Below are positions 45,371 to 54,983 of a stretch of 64,000 nt of DNA, one piece after another. The position numbers and the translations under genes are program-made. The stretch spans positions 310,001 to 374,000 of the forward strand of contig JARBJD010000002.1 in NCBI GenBank assembly GCA_033064195.1, written 5' to 3'. Within the stretch, counting starts at the first letter, position 1. Every line of letters starts with the position of its first letter. The notes under the pieces are model-generated. The model saw only the letters and a list, made by a program, of their open reading frames with translations. It made no database searches and was not told where the DNA came from. This DNA is from Blattamonas nauphoetae. Lineage: Eukaryota > Preaxostyla > Oxymonadida.

Positions 45371-46986
45371 ATGTTCTTCGGGCTACTTGTCCTTCTTTTG
45401 CCTTTCCTCAGGGCAATAGAATATGAATTCGAGGACTATTGGGCAGAACTCCAGAATAGAACAGAGGAACCTTATGAGGTCTGTTTTTAAACCCTTTTCA
45501 TTATCTCACCAATAATGATGCTTACCCTCTTCTGTTCTCAAATTCTCTTCATTTATCGGAACTAAATTTACTGTTATACTGAAATCTGATGAATACAGCC
45601 GATTCCCAAACCTTCATACCGTATACATTCACTCTGTCTTAATTCATCCATTTCTTGTTCATTGTTTCTCCCATAGCCAAACCAACACATGATGCCTCGA
45701 CCGTGAACCCGAAATACTTTGATCGTGCACCGCCTGATGAGCTCACAATCGAAACAATTGTGCCAGCTCGTCGTTGCACACGTCGGGTTCGAAAATCAGA
45801 CGAAGTAGAGGTTAGTTTTCCATGTCGGCAGGAGAATATCGTGTCTTTTTCCTAATAGATCAGTTACAAGATTATTACGTATCGAGACATGAAAGTGATG
45901 GATTACACAGAACCAACAGAAGCGTATGTTTTCCGTGTTGGATATGGAGAAACAATCAAAGGAGTGGATGAAGTGTGTTGTTTTGTTGTTCTGTGATGAG
46001 TGTAGGGTATCATCGGGTGTTGCGTTGGTGAGACGCGCCGACTCACATTTCCACCATCCATGGGATACGGATCAAACGGATCTGGCCCAATCAAACGTAT
46101 GCACTGAATGCCCATCATCATCTGAATCCCTTTGTTTGCCATAGCGGACGAGCCGTTGATTGTGGAGCTGACGCTGACAGACATGATTGCCCGCAGCTGG
46201 GACGATGCCTACCAACGTCGCGCGAAGAGCTTGGCTGACACAGCAAAGAGTGTGGCACGGACGAATCTGGAGGGATTGACGCAGCCGCCGTTCCAACGCC
46301 CTGTGCGCCACACAGTGACGATTCCGAAAGAAGGGCTGGAGGCGAAGGGGGGAGTGACGCAGAAGAGGATCAAGGCGATTCCGTATCCGCGGTTTGTGTA
46401 CGAGCCGTTTGACCATTCGCGGGAGAACTACAAAAAGAGGCACGTGAAGAGGAAGGGGCGTGCGTGGAAGGAGTCGCGGCACTACGCGCGCGGCGAGGCG
46501 AAGTTGGACGACTACGCGCCGGGCTCAGTGCCGCCGGAAGTGCGGGAGAAGGCGCAGCCGGCACACCTGCGGGAGGAGAACGAGGGGCGGAAGAGGAAGG
46601 AGAGGAAGGCGGGCGAGGCGGGGGAGAGGAAGGTGCGGCCGAAGAAGGCGGAGGAGCCGAAGGTGAAGAGCGGGCCGGAATACCCGCCGCCCACACCGCC
46701 TGCACAGAAGGAGACAGCAGGCGAGAAGAACACGCAGGAGCCAGTCATCGCAGAGACACCCAAAGGTCCAGCTGTGGAGAAGAAGGACGCGGAAGAAGAG
46801 AAGAGAGAAGAGAAGAGGGAGGAGAAGAAAGAAGACCAACCGAGTGCGACCAAAGCCGAAACGACGAAGGCTGAAAATGAAGAGAAGCCAGAACAAGTGA
46901 AAGAAGAGCTTGGAGCAAGATCCGACATCCATGTTGATGAGCCTCTGCAGGACAAGAAAGATGAAGTTGAGAAAACGGAATTGTGA
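45371..46986 (+). CDS. FKBP-type peptidyl-prolyl isomerase with signal peptide and long charged tail
   Basis: A secretory-pathway prolyl isomerase. The start ATG 45371 gives a clear signal peptide (MFFGLLVLLLPFLRA). Five GT-AG introns are needed; junctions include EEPYE|PIPKPSY, DEVE|ISYKIITYRD, GVDE|GIIGCC and GPIK|PDEPLIVEL, the last two being 33 and 49 nt. The FKBP core reads YVFRVGYGETIKGVDEGIIG, CCVGETRRLTFPPSMGYGSN and GPIKPDEPLIVELTL, matching F-x-x-G-x-x-x-VIxGxxEgi...cvGexRrlxiPpxxgYG. The region equivalent to the YTG-x-L-x-dG-x-xFDS strand is unusual (YRDMKVMDYTEPTEA). After the core comes a tail of roughly 250 residues, almost all Lys, Arg, Glu, Ala and Pro, coded by very GC-rich DNA. 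It ends in KTEL, a possible variant of an ER-retrieval signal. Confidence 0.8.
46430..46720. other. GC-rich low-complexity segment coding the FKBP tail
   Basis: Base composition shifts sharply to G and C (many GCG, CGG, GAG codons) compared with A/T-rich neighbours. Long open frames exist on both strands here only because of this composition; only the Lys/Glu/Arg-rich FKBP frame is taken as real. Confidence 0.6.
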
Positions 46987-47174
46987 TTTGGGGAGTGACT
47001 TACCCGTGTTTTGCGTACTAACATTCGTTCACCTTGTTTGCACCACTTCACGACAAATTCATTTGGTTTTGAAGATAATTTTGTAGGTTATTTGTTTAAG
47101 GTGATTTATTCTTTCTCTGAACCAGAATTTGACTCGGGATTTTGATCCTACCCTTTTCGAATTCACTCCTAATC

Positions 47175-47490
47175 ATGATCATCCCTGTTCGTTGTTTTAC
47201 ATGTGGAAAAATCATTGGAGATAAATGGGAGCAGTACATGGAACTTATTTCTCATGTAGATGCGAATGGAGAAAAGATGCAGGAAGGGTTTTTGCCTTTT
47301 TCTAGGATTTCACCTTTTTCCAAACAGAAAAGCTCTTGATATACTTAAAATAGACAGATACTGCTGCCGAATCATGCTTCTGACACATGTTGATCTTATT
47401 GGCAAACTTCTCCTTTATAATAGTATTTTTCTGACTTTCTTCAATTACATTTTTCTTTCCACAGCTTCTGCGGCCACAGTTGCAGAATGA
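47175..47490 (+). CDS. RPB10: RNA polymerase subunit RPB10 (shared by Pol I, II and III)
   Basis: A small zinc-binding subunit common to the three nuclear RNA polymerases. ATG 47175 gives [20 protein letters not shown], nearly identical to the universal N terminus with the CxxC (here C7 and C10). A GT-AG intron of about 43 nt (near 47290-47331) joins to [20 protein letters not shown], carrying the paired Cys of the second half of the zinc site, and [11 protein letters not shown] second intron of about 42 nt leads to a short last exon TSAATVAE and TGA at 47488. Length is about 76 residues, close to the usual 65-75. The zinc ligands are all present, so the gene looks functional. Confidence 0.92.
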
Positions 47491-47659
47491 GTATTTATTT
47501 TTCTTTCTCATCTCAAAGTTTGAATAAAGATTGTTTTCCACTTCTGGAAAATTCAGGAGCTCTGTATAGTCAGAAATACAGAGAAACTGAGGTGATGAGA
47601 GAGAAGACATAATGAGACAAACAAACGAAGACAAGAGGTGAATAAATGAGATTGCACAG

Positions 47660-49093
47660 TTAGTGTTTCTTGACGACGGCATCAATTCCCTTTTCCAGGT
47701 ATTCTTGGCGTGTGATCCAGAATTCTGGCGCATCCTTTCCAACTTCAGCCAACACACTCGCCCCGGTGAACACAAAGAATTTTCTACGTGGGGGATCTTC
47801 GATGTGGATTTTGACTTTGAGTTTTCCGTCTTTCTTCCCCTTCAACACGTTTTTGACGTAGAGTCCCTTGAGTTCCTTCTCGAGACGTGTTGGGAAACCA
47901 GGGAACATTGTTGTGCCTCCACTAAGCACAATATGTTCATAGAGAGCTTTGCGAAGATCGATATCAGAATCATTGATTGAGCTGAAAAGTTGGCCTCCAA
48001 TGCCTTCTCCTTCAATATCCAGGAGACCTGGACGGAAGATACATTCTGGAGCCATGTATCGTTCCCTTTCCACTTTGATAATTCGGCCATCGGGGAGCTA
48101 TGAGGGATCTCGTTGATGAGAAGAAAAATGTCGAAAAACCTTGAAGGATTCGGTCAGTGTAGTGGTTTCAGTTCCAAGTTGGTTCTCCAGAGGAATGTCG
48201 AGACCAACGTAGCAGCACTTTTCTTTGATTTTGTTGACAGTTTCAAAGTCTGCTGTTCGGTTGAAGGTGTATCTGAGTAAAAGTGAATAGAGGAAATATC
48301 GGACCCCTTCAAACGTAGAAGATCAATAAGATATTTTGTAATATCACGACCAGCAATATCCAGACGACGGACGCTGTTTGGAAGACCGTATGATTCGTAC
48401 ACGGGGATGATGTGAGTAACACCATCGCCAGAATCAAGGACAACACCAGTTGTCAGACCTTGGGCATAAAGTGTTAGAACAGCTTGAGTTGCAACATGGA
48501 CTGCTTGGAATTGGTATTTATCAAACATGGCTTCCAACATTTTCTTTCTGTTGTTCACGGGATTCATCGCGGCTTCAGTCAACAGAACACGACATTCTTT
48601 GGGATCAATCTTGAGACGCTCGTAGAATGTGTAGTCCCACAGATGGTACATATCTTCCCAGTTTCTGATGATTCCATTTGCCACTGGATATGTGCATTCC
48701 AGCATCTGCCGAACAGCTGCAGCCTCAGATCCACACATGATATCCTGAAAGGAGAAAATGTAGGAGTACGAAATGATTAATTTTGTTTCGATGATTGTGG
48801 CTTTTCATTGAGAAAGAAACGAGATAATTTGTCCAAGATACCAGAACTTCAACGATCATTAAAACAAACTTTAATCTCAATGTTATCGATGACTTCTTCT
48901 GAACGAATCATAGGACGCCCAACCATCGACGGGAACATGTGGCTCGGGATCTTCTCACCAGCAAAGCCGGCTTTGACGTACTGAACGAGGAAATGATGAA
49001 GAAAGAATAGAATTTCATTAATCCAGATGACGAATTCTTGAAAAAGCAAACCCCTGTTCCATTATCTGAAATAACGATGCGACCTTCCGACAT
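47660..49093 (-). CDS. ARP2: Actin-related protein 2 (Arp2/3 complex)
   Basis: Arp2 is one of the two actin-like subunits of the Arp2/3 complex that nucleates branched actin filaments. Minus strand from ATG 49093: [14 protein letters not shown], then (after an intron) [20 protein letters not shown] and [17 protein letters not shown], then [107 protein letters not shown], then [40 protein letters not shown] and [20 protein letters not shown]. The LPDGRIIKV and [12 protein letters not shown] features are diagnostic for Arp2 rather than actin or Arp3. About five short GT-AG introns are needed (junctions after NGTG, NIEIK, LLRLKG, ESFK). The nucleotide-binding DNGTG and DSGDG motifs are intact. 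It is convergent with RPB10 and divergent from the apyrase gene. Confidence 0.93.
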
Positions 49094-49199
49094 CTTGATC
49101 AAACCATTGAGCGATGTTCCTGAGAACACTTTTTCTTTTTCTTCAATTACTCGTATGTTCCATTAACTTTTCAATGAGAAAACATGTAGAATGAAGATT
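49094..49199. promoter_or_regulatory. Short divergent promoter region, ARP2 / apyrase
   Basis: About 105 bases separate the ARP2 start from the first recognisable apyrase coding sequence. They are A/T-rich with T runs. Both promoters, and probably a first apyrase exon, must fit here. Confidence 0.4.
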
Positions 49200-50755
49200 C
49201 CCCATTTGTAGCATTTCGATTTATTATAGTTTCCGATAATGACACCTTCTACAAAGATGTCGACTCTCTTCCGCATACAACTCTTACAGTGTGGAAATTA
49301 TTTCATTTTATTATTATTATGTAGATTGGTGGTCTCTTTCTTGGGGATAATGGACAATATTATGTTTTCTGGGAAGGATCCAAGCGAATCGAATCGAACA
49401 GGTTTTCTCGAAAAGGAAGAACTTTAGAACTGAGTGAAGTTGTTTCATTCAACCAACAGTTGTTTACTATGTGTGATAACTCTGGCCTTTTGTACAAAAT
49501 TACAAAATCATTGGAATTACAACCGATCCAGTTTCTATTCTCTGGTAACGGGACTCGCTTCGAAAATAACACTTTTCCAACAGTTTTACAATGTGAAGAC
49601 ACACCCAGAACTGGAATTCCATGTTCGTCAAGACCTCTCCCAGATTCTGCCCATATTAACTGCGTTTCTTTCCCTCCTCTCACACCTCCCACAACCCTGC
49701 CACAGCCTATCTCCATGATCAACCCCATGGACCAATCAATCACATCGCAGGTCCCAAATGAGGAGATGCTATCGCCATTCCATTCACCCACATCCACTCG
49801 CTATGATGTCCTCCCGGAAATGCAGAAGACGGAATGGGCGTGTGTCATGAACGGACAGCTCTTCATTGGATCAACAGGACGAGAGTTTATCAATTCAAAG
49901 AAGGAGCTTGTCCACAACGACATGCACTGGGTGTCTGTTCTCTCGGCAGAGGAGGACCGACCGATTGATTGGAAAGAACCATGTTTGTTCTTCCTCATTC
50001 TCATTCTCTCCACTCCTCTCTCCCCTCCATCTCCTCTCTCCCCTCCATCTCCTCTCCCCTCCATCTCCGACAGTTTCTGTGGTGTATCAAGACTGGACCG
50101 AGCTATACCGTCGGATGAGAGAGGCAACAGGCACTCTCCTTCCGGGCTATCTGCTCCACGAGGCTGTTGATCTGCATAAACCAACAGACAATCTGGTTTT
50201 TGTGCCAAAGCACGAGTCGCATGACACTTTCTACGATGCAGACATCGATGAGGTGTGACCAGTCTCCGTTATTTTCATGTTTTGTCTTCACATCACTCCT
50301 CTTCTTTCCAGTGTCTCGGCTCAGACAAGATCATCTTTGTGTCAAACCATTCCACAAACATCACAACACGCCGTCTCGGTCGCAAGGAGCCGTGCTGGGG
50401 GACCTCGACCTTCCGCTTTCTCCCCGATCAGTCGCATGACATGCCCCTCGTTTTGCTGAAGACAACCGAGCTGGCTCAGCAGCGACCCTCACTCGCCACG
50501 AAGTTGTGTGTGTACGACGGCCTTACAGGGAAGTCTCTCCTCCACCGCTCTTCGCGAGATGTGGAGCCCCCTTCGACATACTGTCCGGACTTCGGGAAGG
50601 AGAAGTACGAAGAGACATGGACAGAGGACGAGTGTATTGCAATCACTGACGGAGAGAAATACGAAGGCCTCGCTTTTTTGGAGGGAACAGAATTGGAGTC
50701 TGTGACAATATGGCGAGGAAAAATTATCGACCTCAAACACATTCCCACTTTATAA
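49200..50755 (+). CDS. CANT1: CANT1-type apyrase (calcium-activated nucleotidase)
   Basis: A soluble, usually secretory-pathway nucleoside diphosphatase (UDP, GDP) of the five-bladed-propeller apyrase family. The exons read FIIVSDNDTFYKDVDSLPHT, |IGGLFLGDNGQYYVFWEGSK, ELSEVVSFNQQLFTMCDNSG (family: ELSDLIxFNGxLYxxDDRTG), NEEMLSPFHS..., then EWACVMNGQLFIGSTGREF, HWVSVLSAEED, LYRRMREATGTLLPGYLLHE (family: LRxAxGixxPGYLiHEa), STFRFLPDQ and EKYEGLAFLEGTELESVTIW (IGxxKYEGiEF). GT-AG introns are 36 nt (near 49275-49310), about 88 nt (49982-50069) and about 65 nt (50256-50310); each restores frame. A long insert (residues about 90-150, rich in Pro and Thr) is not usual for the family. The 5' end is unresolved, so a signal peptide or anchor was not seen. 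Confidence 0.85.
49982..50071. repeat. Pyrimidine tandem repeat inside an apyrase intron
   Basis: The intron carries imperfect tandem units of about 16 bp (consensus CTCTCCCCTCCATCTC) that act as an extended polypyrimidine tract before the GACAG acceptor. Open frames across it are artefacts of the repeat. Confidence 0.7.
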
Positions 50756-50819
50756 TGATGCATTCCTTCTTTTCAGCAAGTTGTTTACACATGAAATGGA
50801 AATTAAGAAATTGAACTTG

Positions 50820-51656
50820 TCATTCAGCATAGAGATCATCCGATGGTTCTCTGTTGTGTTTTCGTTTCGACCTGATCTGTTGAGAGGCCACTTTCAGTGT
50901 CTGAGAGTATGCTGCCCGTTCAGAGTATGAGGTGAGACACATCTGAGTGACGCCGAAGAGATACGACATAAAGAGCCACAAGGCAAAACACGCAAAGAGA
51001 AAAGAAGGACCCAAGAAATAGGCCAAAATAAATAACGCGATTGTGGTGACTGTTGTGAATGATTGCTCGTGGAAAAAAGTCCTGATTGTGTTGGTATCAC
51101 CGGATTTTGCATTGTTTTTAAGTCTGAGGCCGAAAAGTCCGTGAACGAGGAAAACAATCGCAAAAACGACAAATGGAAGAACTTTACTGTTCTGTAATTT
51201 GGTGTGGAAACTCTTGAGAATATTGAGAAAGAGGCTCCAAGGTGACTTTGAATGGTGTTTTGAGGATCGTGAATCTTGGTCATGATTCTGTTCATGGCTG
51301 TTTGAACTTTGATAATTTGGAGTATCTTGATCAGGAGTAATAGGATTTGTTGGAAGGATGTCGACATAGTTGTTGATTGACGAATCATCAAATGGTTGTT
51401 CTTCTTCCTGTAGTACTGGCTCTGAGGACGACCGTTGTTCCTCAGAAGAAGGTTGTTGGTATATCGTATCATCTGTACAATATGACGGACGGACTAGACA
51501 AATTGCTGAATTGAAGAGTTGGGAAGGGCGAGGCCAGTTTTGGTGCGTTGTAACGTACGATGTAGCTTCGACAACAGGGGCAACCTCTTGCGAATGTAGC
51601 ACAAACAAGGCTGTAAGGATACAAAGAGCGTCAACTATCGCGCTAAAGATTCCCAT
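50820..51656 (-). CDS. Membrane protein with signal peptide and paired C-terminal membrane spans, unknown
   Basis: Minus strand, 278 residues if translation starts at the ATG at 51656, which gives a good signal peptide or first span (MGIFSAIVDALCILTALFVL). An ATG 12 codons upstream (51692) lies inside the inverted repeat and is less likely. A long acidic, Ser/Gln-rich lumenal or extracellular loop follows (EEQRSSSEPVLQEEEQPFDD). Then come hydrophobic stretches VLPFVVFAIVFLVHGLFGL, TTVTTIALFILAYFLGPSFL and FACFALWLFMSYLFGV, giving two to four spans, and a basic tail (RSKRKHNREPSDD). No family recognised; the arrangement resembles small ER or Golgi membrane proteins such as the PRA1 type only in general shape. 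Single exon. Confidence 0.6.
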   Translation of the reverse strand: MGIFSAIVDALCILTALFVLHSQEVAPVVEATSYVTTHQNWPRPSQLFNSAICLVRPSYCTDDTIYQQPSSEEQRSSSEPVLQEEEQPFDDSSINNYVDILPTNPITPDQDTPNYQSSNSHEQNHDQDSRSSKHHSKSPWSLFLNILKSFHTKLQNSKVLPFVVFAIVFLVHGLFGLRLKNNAKSGDTNTIRTFFHEQSFTTVTTIALFILAYFLGPSFLFACFALWLFMSYLFGVTQMCLTSYSERAAYSQTLKVASQQIRSKRKHNREPSDDLYAE

Positions 51657-51670
51657 TTTGATCCACACAC

Positions 51671-51792
51671 AATTGAGAGCGTATGGGTGCAACCGACTTA
51701 GACATGAACACCAACCACATTAATTTCATTGAACATAAAAAACAATATACCGAGAGTGAAATGAGAAAAGGACTCTTATCCGAGAAGAAAAC
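51671..51792. repeat. 122-bp inverted repeat, left arm
   Basis: The reverse complement of 53137-53258 with only about four differences over 122 bases (about 97%). It covers the region just upstream of the membrane-protein start, i.e. its likely promoter and 5' leader. Confidence 0.9.
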
Positions 51793-51889
51793 TGAAATAT
51801 GGTATCGACATGATCCGGACGTTTCTTCCCAACTCAGCACGAATACAGATTGACCGTCGCATTTTTATGAAGTATCACAGCATAACCCA

Positions 51890-53013
51890 ATGACATAAGA
51901 GCACTTTTTCAACCATCACACTGGAATGGCACGAACATCACGAAGAAGTTCAAACGCAGATCCTTGTCGTGTTCAGGACATGAAACTCTCTTTTCATTTC
52001 GGGAAATCATGACACATTAGCGGATATGAATCGAACATCAATATAAACTCATCAGCATCCCCTAAATCGGAGTTCAGCGAATGGATCCACTGGATTGCAT
52101 CACATTCTCCACACCGATCGTTCGATTTCCCTGTTTGTCGTATTATTTTCATCTATATTCTGAAGGACACCAGATTTATCAAACGATATCTTCAATAAAG
52201 TCCAGTCTGAAAGACAACATAAGTCCACGAGCAAATTCATGATTTACTTCCGAAAACAATCAGTTTACCGTTCTGAAAAATAGTACATGACGTTGGAGGG
52301 TATCTTTCAATCCATATGAGATGGTTTTTGTTCATTTTTGGTTTAATCTTTATGATCAGGTGAACGTCTTTTCGAAACAATCGAACCATTTCTGTTTTGC
52401 GTCACGTCTCTCGTTGATGGCTCCATCAAACTTGATCAAGATTCTTCAATAGCAAGTTCGGACATTTATCTTCAATATACCCGAAGCTCAGACGATTCGA
52501 TGGAATCGATTAATAGCAATGGTCCGGACATCATTCGAAATCTTTTCAAGCAACTCTCACGATCAAGATCATCACCCACCAGTCGTCAATTTATTCTGTC
52601 CGGATCTAAAAAGAAGATATTTGATGAATCTTTCAAAAATTTTCCAGAATGACAAAGAATAGAAGACCAAACTAGGACAATCTATCTCACAATGATCTGA
52701 CCAAGTTCTCAAGAGAAATCAACAATTCCTGCTCGAACAGAAAAAAATGACAATAACCATGTCAATGGATCACGTCTGTCTTTTTTTGAGTTTCATTTCG
52801 TCAGAATCAGACAGTATTGACAGAATTGATGGCATATCTCCTTCGATTGGACTCGTTCACGATTTACCTCGATTCAAAAGTGATGATTCAGATACGTATA
52901 CATCCCCGACATCATCCACAACAGTTCAAAATCGATGTAGCCCTGAAATAAAATTTGCACGAAAGAAAGAGGACGGAAAGGATCATCGCCATGATACACC
53001 GCTTCTCACTTAA
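51890..53013 (+). pseudogene. Possible decayed host gene between the inverted-repeat arms
   Basis: Several plus-strand open pieces look like protein but do not join cleanly: about 51935-52010 (MARTSRRSSNADPCRVQDMK), 52070-52190 (SEFSEWIHWIASHSPHRSFD), 52362-52652 (LFETIEPFLFCVTSLVDGSI... ending FDESFKNFPE), and 52747-53013 (SSESDSIDRIDGISPSIGLV). The third, about 95 codons without a stop and preceded by a CAG acceptor, is the best. EPFLFCVTSLVD with later SSDIYL recalls the N-terminal part of DOCK-family exchange factors, but I would not assign it. Frames between pieces are broken, suggesting a pseudogene or a gene with unrecognised introns. Confidence 0.3.
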
Positions 53014-53136
53014 TATCAGCTCGGAAAAGAGTGAGATGTCGCAAGAGAACCAATTCAAGAAGAATACAACACAATAAAGACATTGAAGTTCTGATTGACC
53101 ACAAAAATGGAAAAAACAGTGAAAGGATCTTTGTCT

Positions 53137-53258
53137 GTTTTCTTCTCGGATAAGAGTCCTTTTCTCATTTCACTCTCGGTATCTTGTTTTTTATGTTCAA
53201 TGAAATTAATGTGGTTGGTGTTAATGTCTAAGTCAGTTGCACCCATACGCTCTCAATT
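53137..53258. repeat. 122-bp inverted repeat, right arm
   Basis: Matches 51671-51792 in reverse orientation. It is not followed by a copy of the membrane-protein gene: similarity stops just before the position of that gene's start codon. No gene on the plus strand begins here. Confidence 0.9.
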
Positions 53259-53542
53259 ATTTGTTATTTTCCTCTAAAATTTGAACTCTCTCTTAAATCG
53301 AACATTTTATTACATTCTCCTCTATTCTCCAATATGGTGTTGATGTTTGCAGGATACGCTATGAGTGCAGATAATAGATTGAGAGGATGCGTTTTTTGGT
53401 CTGTCGTGTGCAAATGGGTTAATTGGAGGTGATGCGTGGAAAGGAGAGACGAACGAGGTTGAGAGGAAAACAAATGATCGCCGTTCAGCATTCATGATGA
53501 AATGATCGCAGGACAGGCGAAGAGAATCCATCAATTAAAAGC

Positions 53543-53926
53543 CTAGTTCGAGCTTTGTTCAATACGGCGTGGGCGGAGGTTGTGGAAGTTGTCAGTCTTG
53601 ATGTAGGAAACAGCGACGTAGTACTTGTCTTTGGCTTCTTCGTCTTCAGAGAGTTTGCGTTCGAAGCGGACGCGGATGCGACGAGGTGGGTTCCTAATTC
53701 CCTTCTTCCAAACATACAAGTTGACCTCTGGGTCAAGACGGACATCTCTTGTGCGAGTGAATTGCTTGGCAAACTTTTTAATTGTTTTGATAGCGCGAGG
53801 TGCCTTTTTCTTGAATTGAAGTTCGTGGCAAGCCTTGTGCAAGTTGATGGTCATTTCCAGAGTCTTGGGTCCCTTGTTGCGTTTTTCAATCTCCTTTCCC
53901 TTGATAATTTTCTTTCCCTTCACCAT
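53543..53926 (-). CDS. RPL31: 60S ribosomal protein eL31
   Basis: A large-subunit ribosomal protein near the exit tunnel. A complete single exon of 127 residues from ATG 53926 to stop at 53543, close to the usual 120-125. Family features: LEMTINLHKACHELQFKKKA (TINLHKRxHGxxFKKRAPRA), PRAIKTIKKFAKQFTRTRDV (AIKxIRKFAxKxMGTxDV), RLDPEVNLYVWKKGIRNPPR (RIDxxLNxxxWxxGIRxVPxR) and IRVRFERKLSEDEEAKDKYY (RIRVRLxRKxNEDEDAxxKLY). The N terminus (MVKGKKIIKGKEIEKRNKGP) is longer and more basic than in animals. An intron-free ribosomal protein gene, in contrast to eL27 at the window's right end. Confidence 0.95.
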   Translation of the reverse strand: MVKGKKIIKGKEIEKRNKGPKTLEMTINLHKACHELQFKKKAPRAIKTIKKFAKQFTRTRDVRLDPEVNLYVWKKGIRNPPRRIRVRFERKLSEDEEAKDKYYVAVSYIKTDNFHNLRPRRIEQSSN

Positions 53927-54047
53927 CTAGATCAAATACCAACCAGAATGCGAAAGAAAGTGACGAAAACGTGATCGACCGGAAAGTGAGTGAGATATTG
54001 AAAAATAACTTGAATAAACTGTTCAGAATGACAAATATCGAACGAAA

Positions 54048-54347
54048 ATGTACAGAAATACTTCGAAACTCCTTCATACGATGCTATTGGGTCAGCCGCT
54101 TATTTTGACGCTTCGAATTCTGTCTCATCGGAAAAAGTCGGAGCTGGGTCGATCACATGACACATTTCAGTTGTTGAGAGAGCCGTATTTTTCTTCCATT
54201 AATGGATTCATAAAACCTGACATTGTTCATACTCATCTTTACACACCAATTCTCTGCCTGTGGATCCTAAATTTCCTCTCTCATTCAACCAAATCGATCA
54301 TGTCATCCAACAAAGGTTCGCACTCAAATATCTCACATCAAAACTAA
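54048..54347 (+). CDS. Possible small ORF of 99 codons, doubtful
   Basis: An open frame from ATG 54048 to TAA 54347 (contains LLREPYFSSINGFIKPDIVH). It is not recognised and sits in the spacer between eL31 and the next gene. It could be an upstream exon of that gene, but I found no splice join that keeps frame. Confidence 0.2.
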   Translation: MYRNTSKLLHTMLLGQPLILTLRILSHRKKSELGRSHDTFQLLREPYFSSINGFIKPDIVHTHLYTPILCLWILNFLSHSTKSIMSSNKGSHSNISHQN

Positions 54348-54357
54348 ACATTTCCGT

Positions 54358-54948
54358 ATGCAACCATCACAGACTCCACAGTCAAACACAAATATTCAGA
54401 GAATTAAGCCATCAACCACATTACAGAGAGGAAATATAAACTCATCTCACAAACCTGTCTCATTTAACATCACCAATCGTTCGTTGACCACGTTTCCATC
54501 GCCACTCCATGCTCCAAATACTTCGATTATTCAAAAAGAAACCATAAAACAACAACCAGATGATGGAAATCAAATATCTGACAACCAAAACACAGAAAAC
54601 ATTCCTTATACTCTTAGAAGCATGACAAAAAATGTAGAAGATCCGAAAGGCAACGTTCTTGATCAAATTATGTCATTTTACTTGCAAGAAAGCGATACAC
54701 AACCAAACAGTTCATTTTTGCAGAGTATTGACCCAGAGGAACTGATTTTTTCTCAACATCGAGCCACTCAATCTATTGCATCATTTTTTCATCACATCCT
54801 TGAATCTGGGTCCATTTGAACCATTTTCAGTATTTTTCATACCGTTTCCTATGAATTATCTCCATTTCAATACCTCTTTCACGAATATGATAGACAAATT
54901 CTCATCGATCGTTTTCATCGCATGATTTCCTTGTATTCTTTTGAATGA
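54358..54948 (+). CDS. Unknown small protein with a 21-nt intron
   Basis: Exon 1 (54358-54809) encodes a Gln/Asn/Ser/Thr-rich N terminus (MQPSQTPQSNTNIQRIKPST) and a more ordered end (LDQIMSFYLQESDTQPNSSF; EELIFSQHRATQSIASFFHH). Removing 54810-54830, a GT-AG stretch of only 21 nt, gives HILESG|IFHTVSYELSPFQY then LFHEYDRQILIDRFHRMISL and a stop at 54946. The product is about 189 residues. The C-terminal 80 residues look like a conserved helical domain, but I do not recognise it. The stop lies 35 bp before the start of the VWA gene on the same strand. Alternative: translation simply ends at the in-frame TGA at 54817 within the putative intron. Confidence 0.55.
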
Positions 54949-54983
54949 TCATCAACTGAAGTGTATGGGTCGATCAATTCGGA

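Noticed and set aside
46370-47051. Several long ORFs on both strands over the FKBP tail
   Set aside because: They are by-products of very GC-rich, low-complexity codons; only the frame continuing the FKBP core is supported.
51671-53258. Treating the 122-bp arms as transposon terminal repeats
   Set aside because: No target duplication flanks them and no transposase-like sequence lies between; one arm coincides with a gene's 5' flank.
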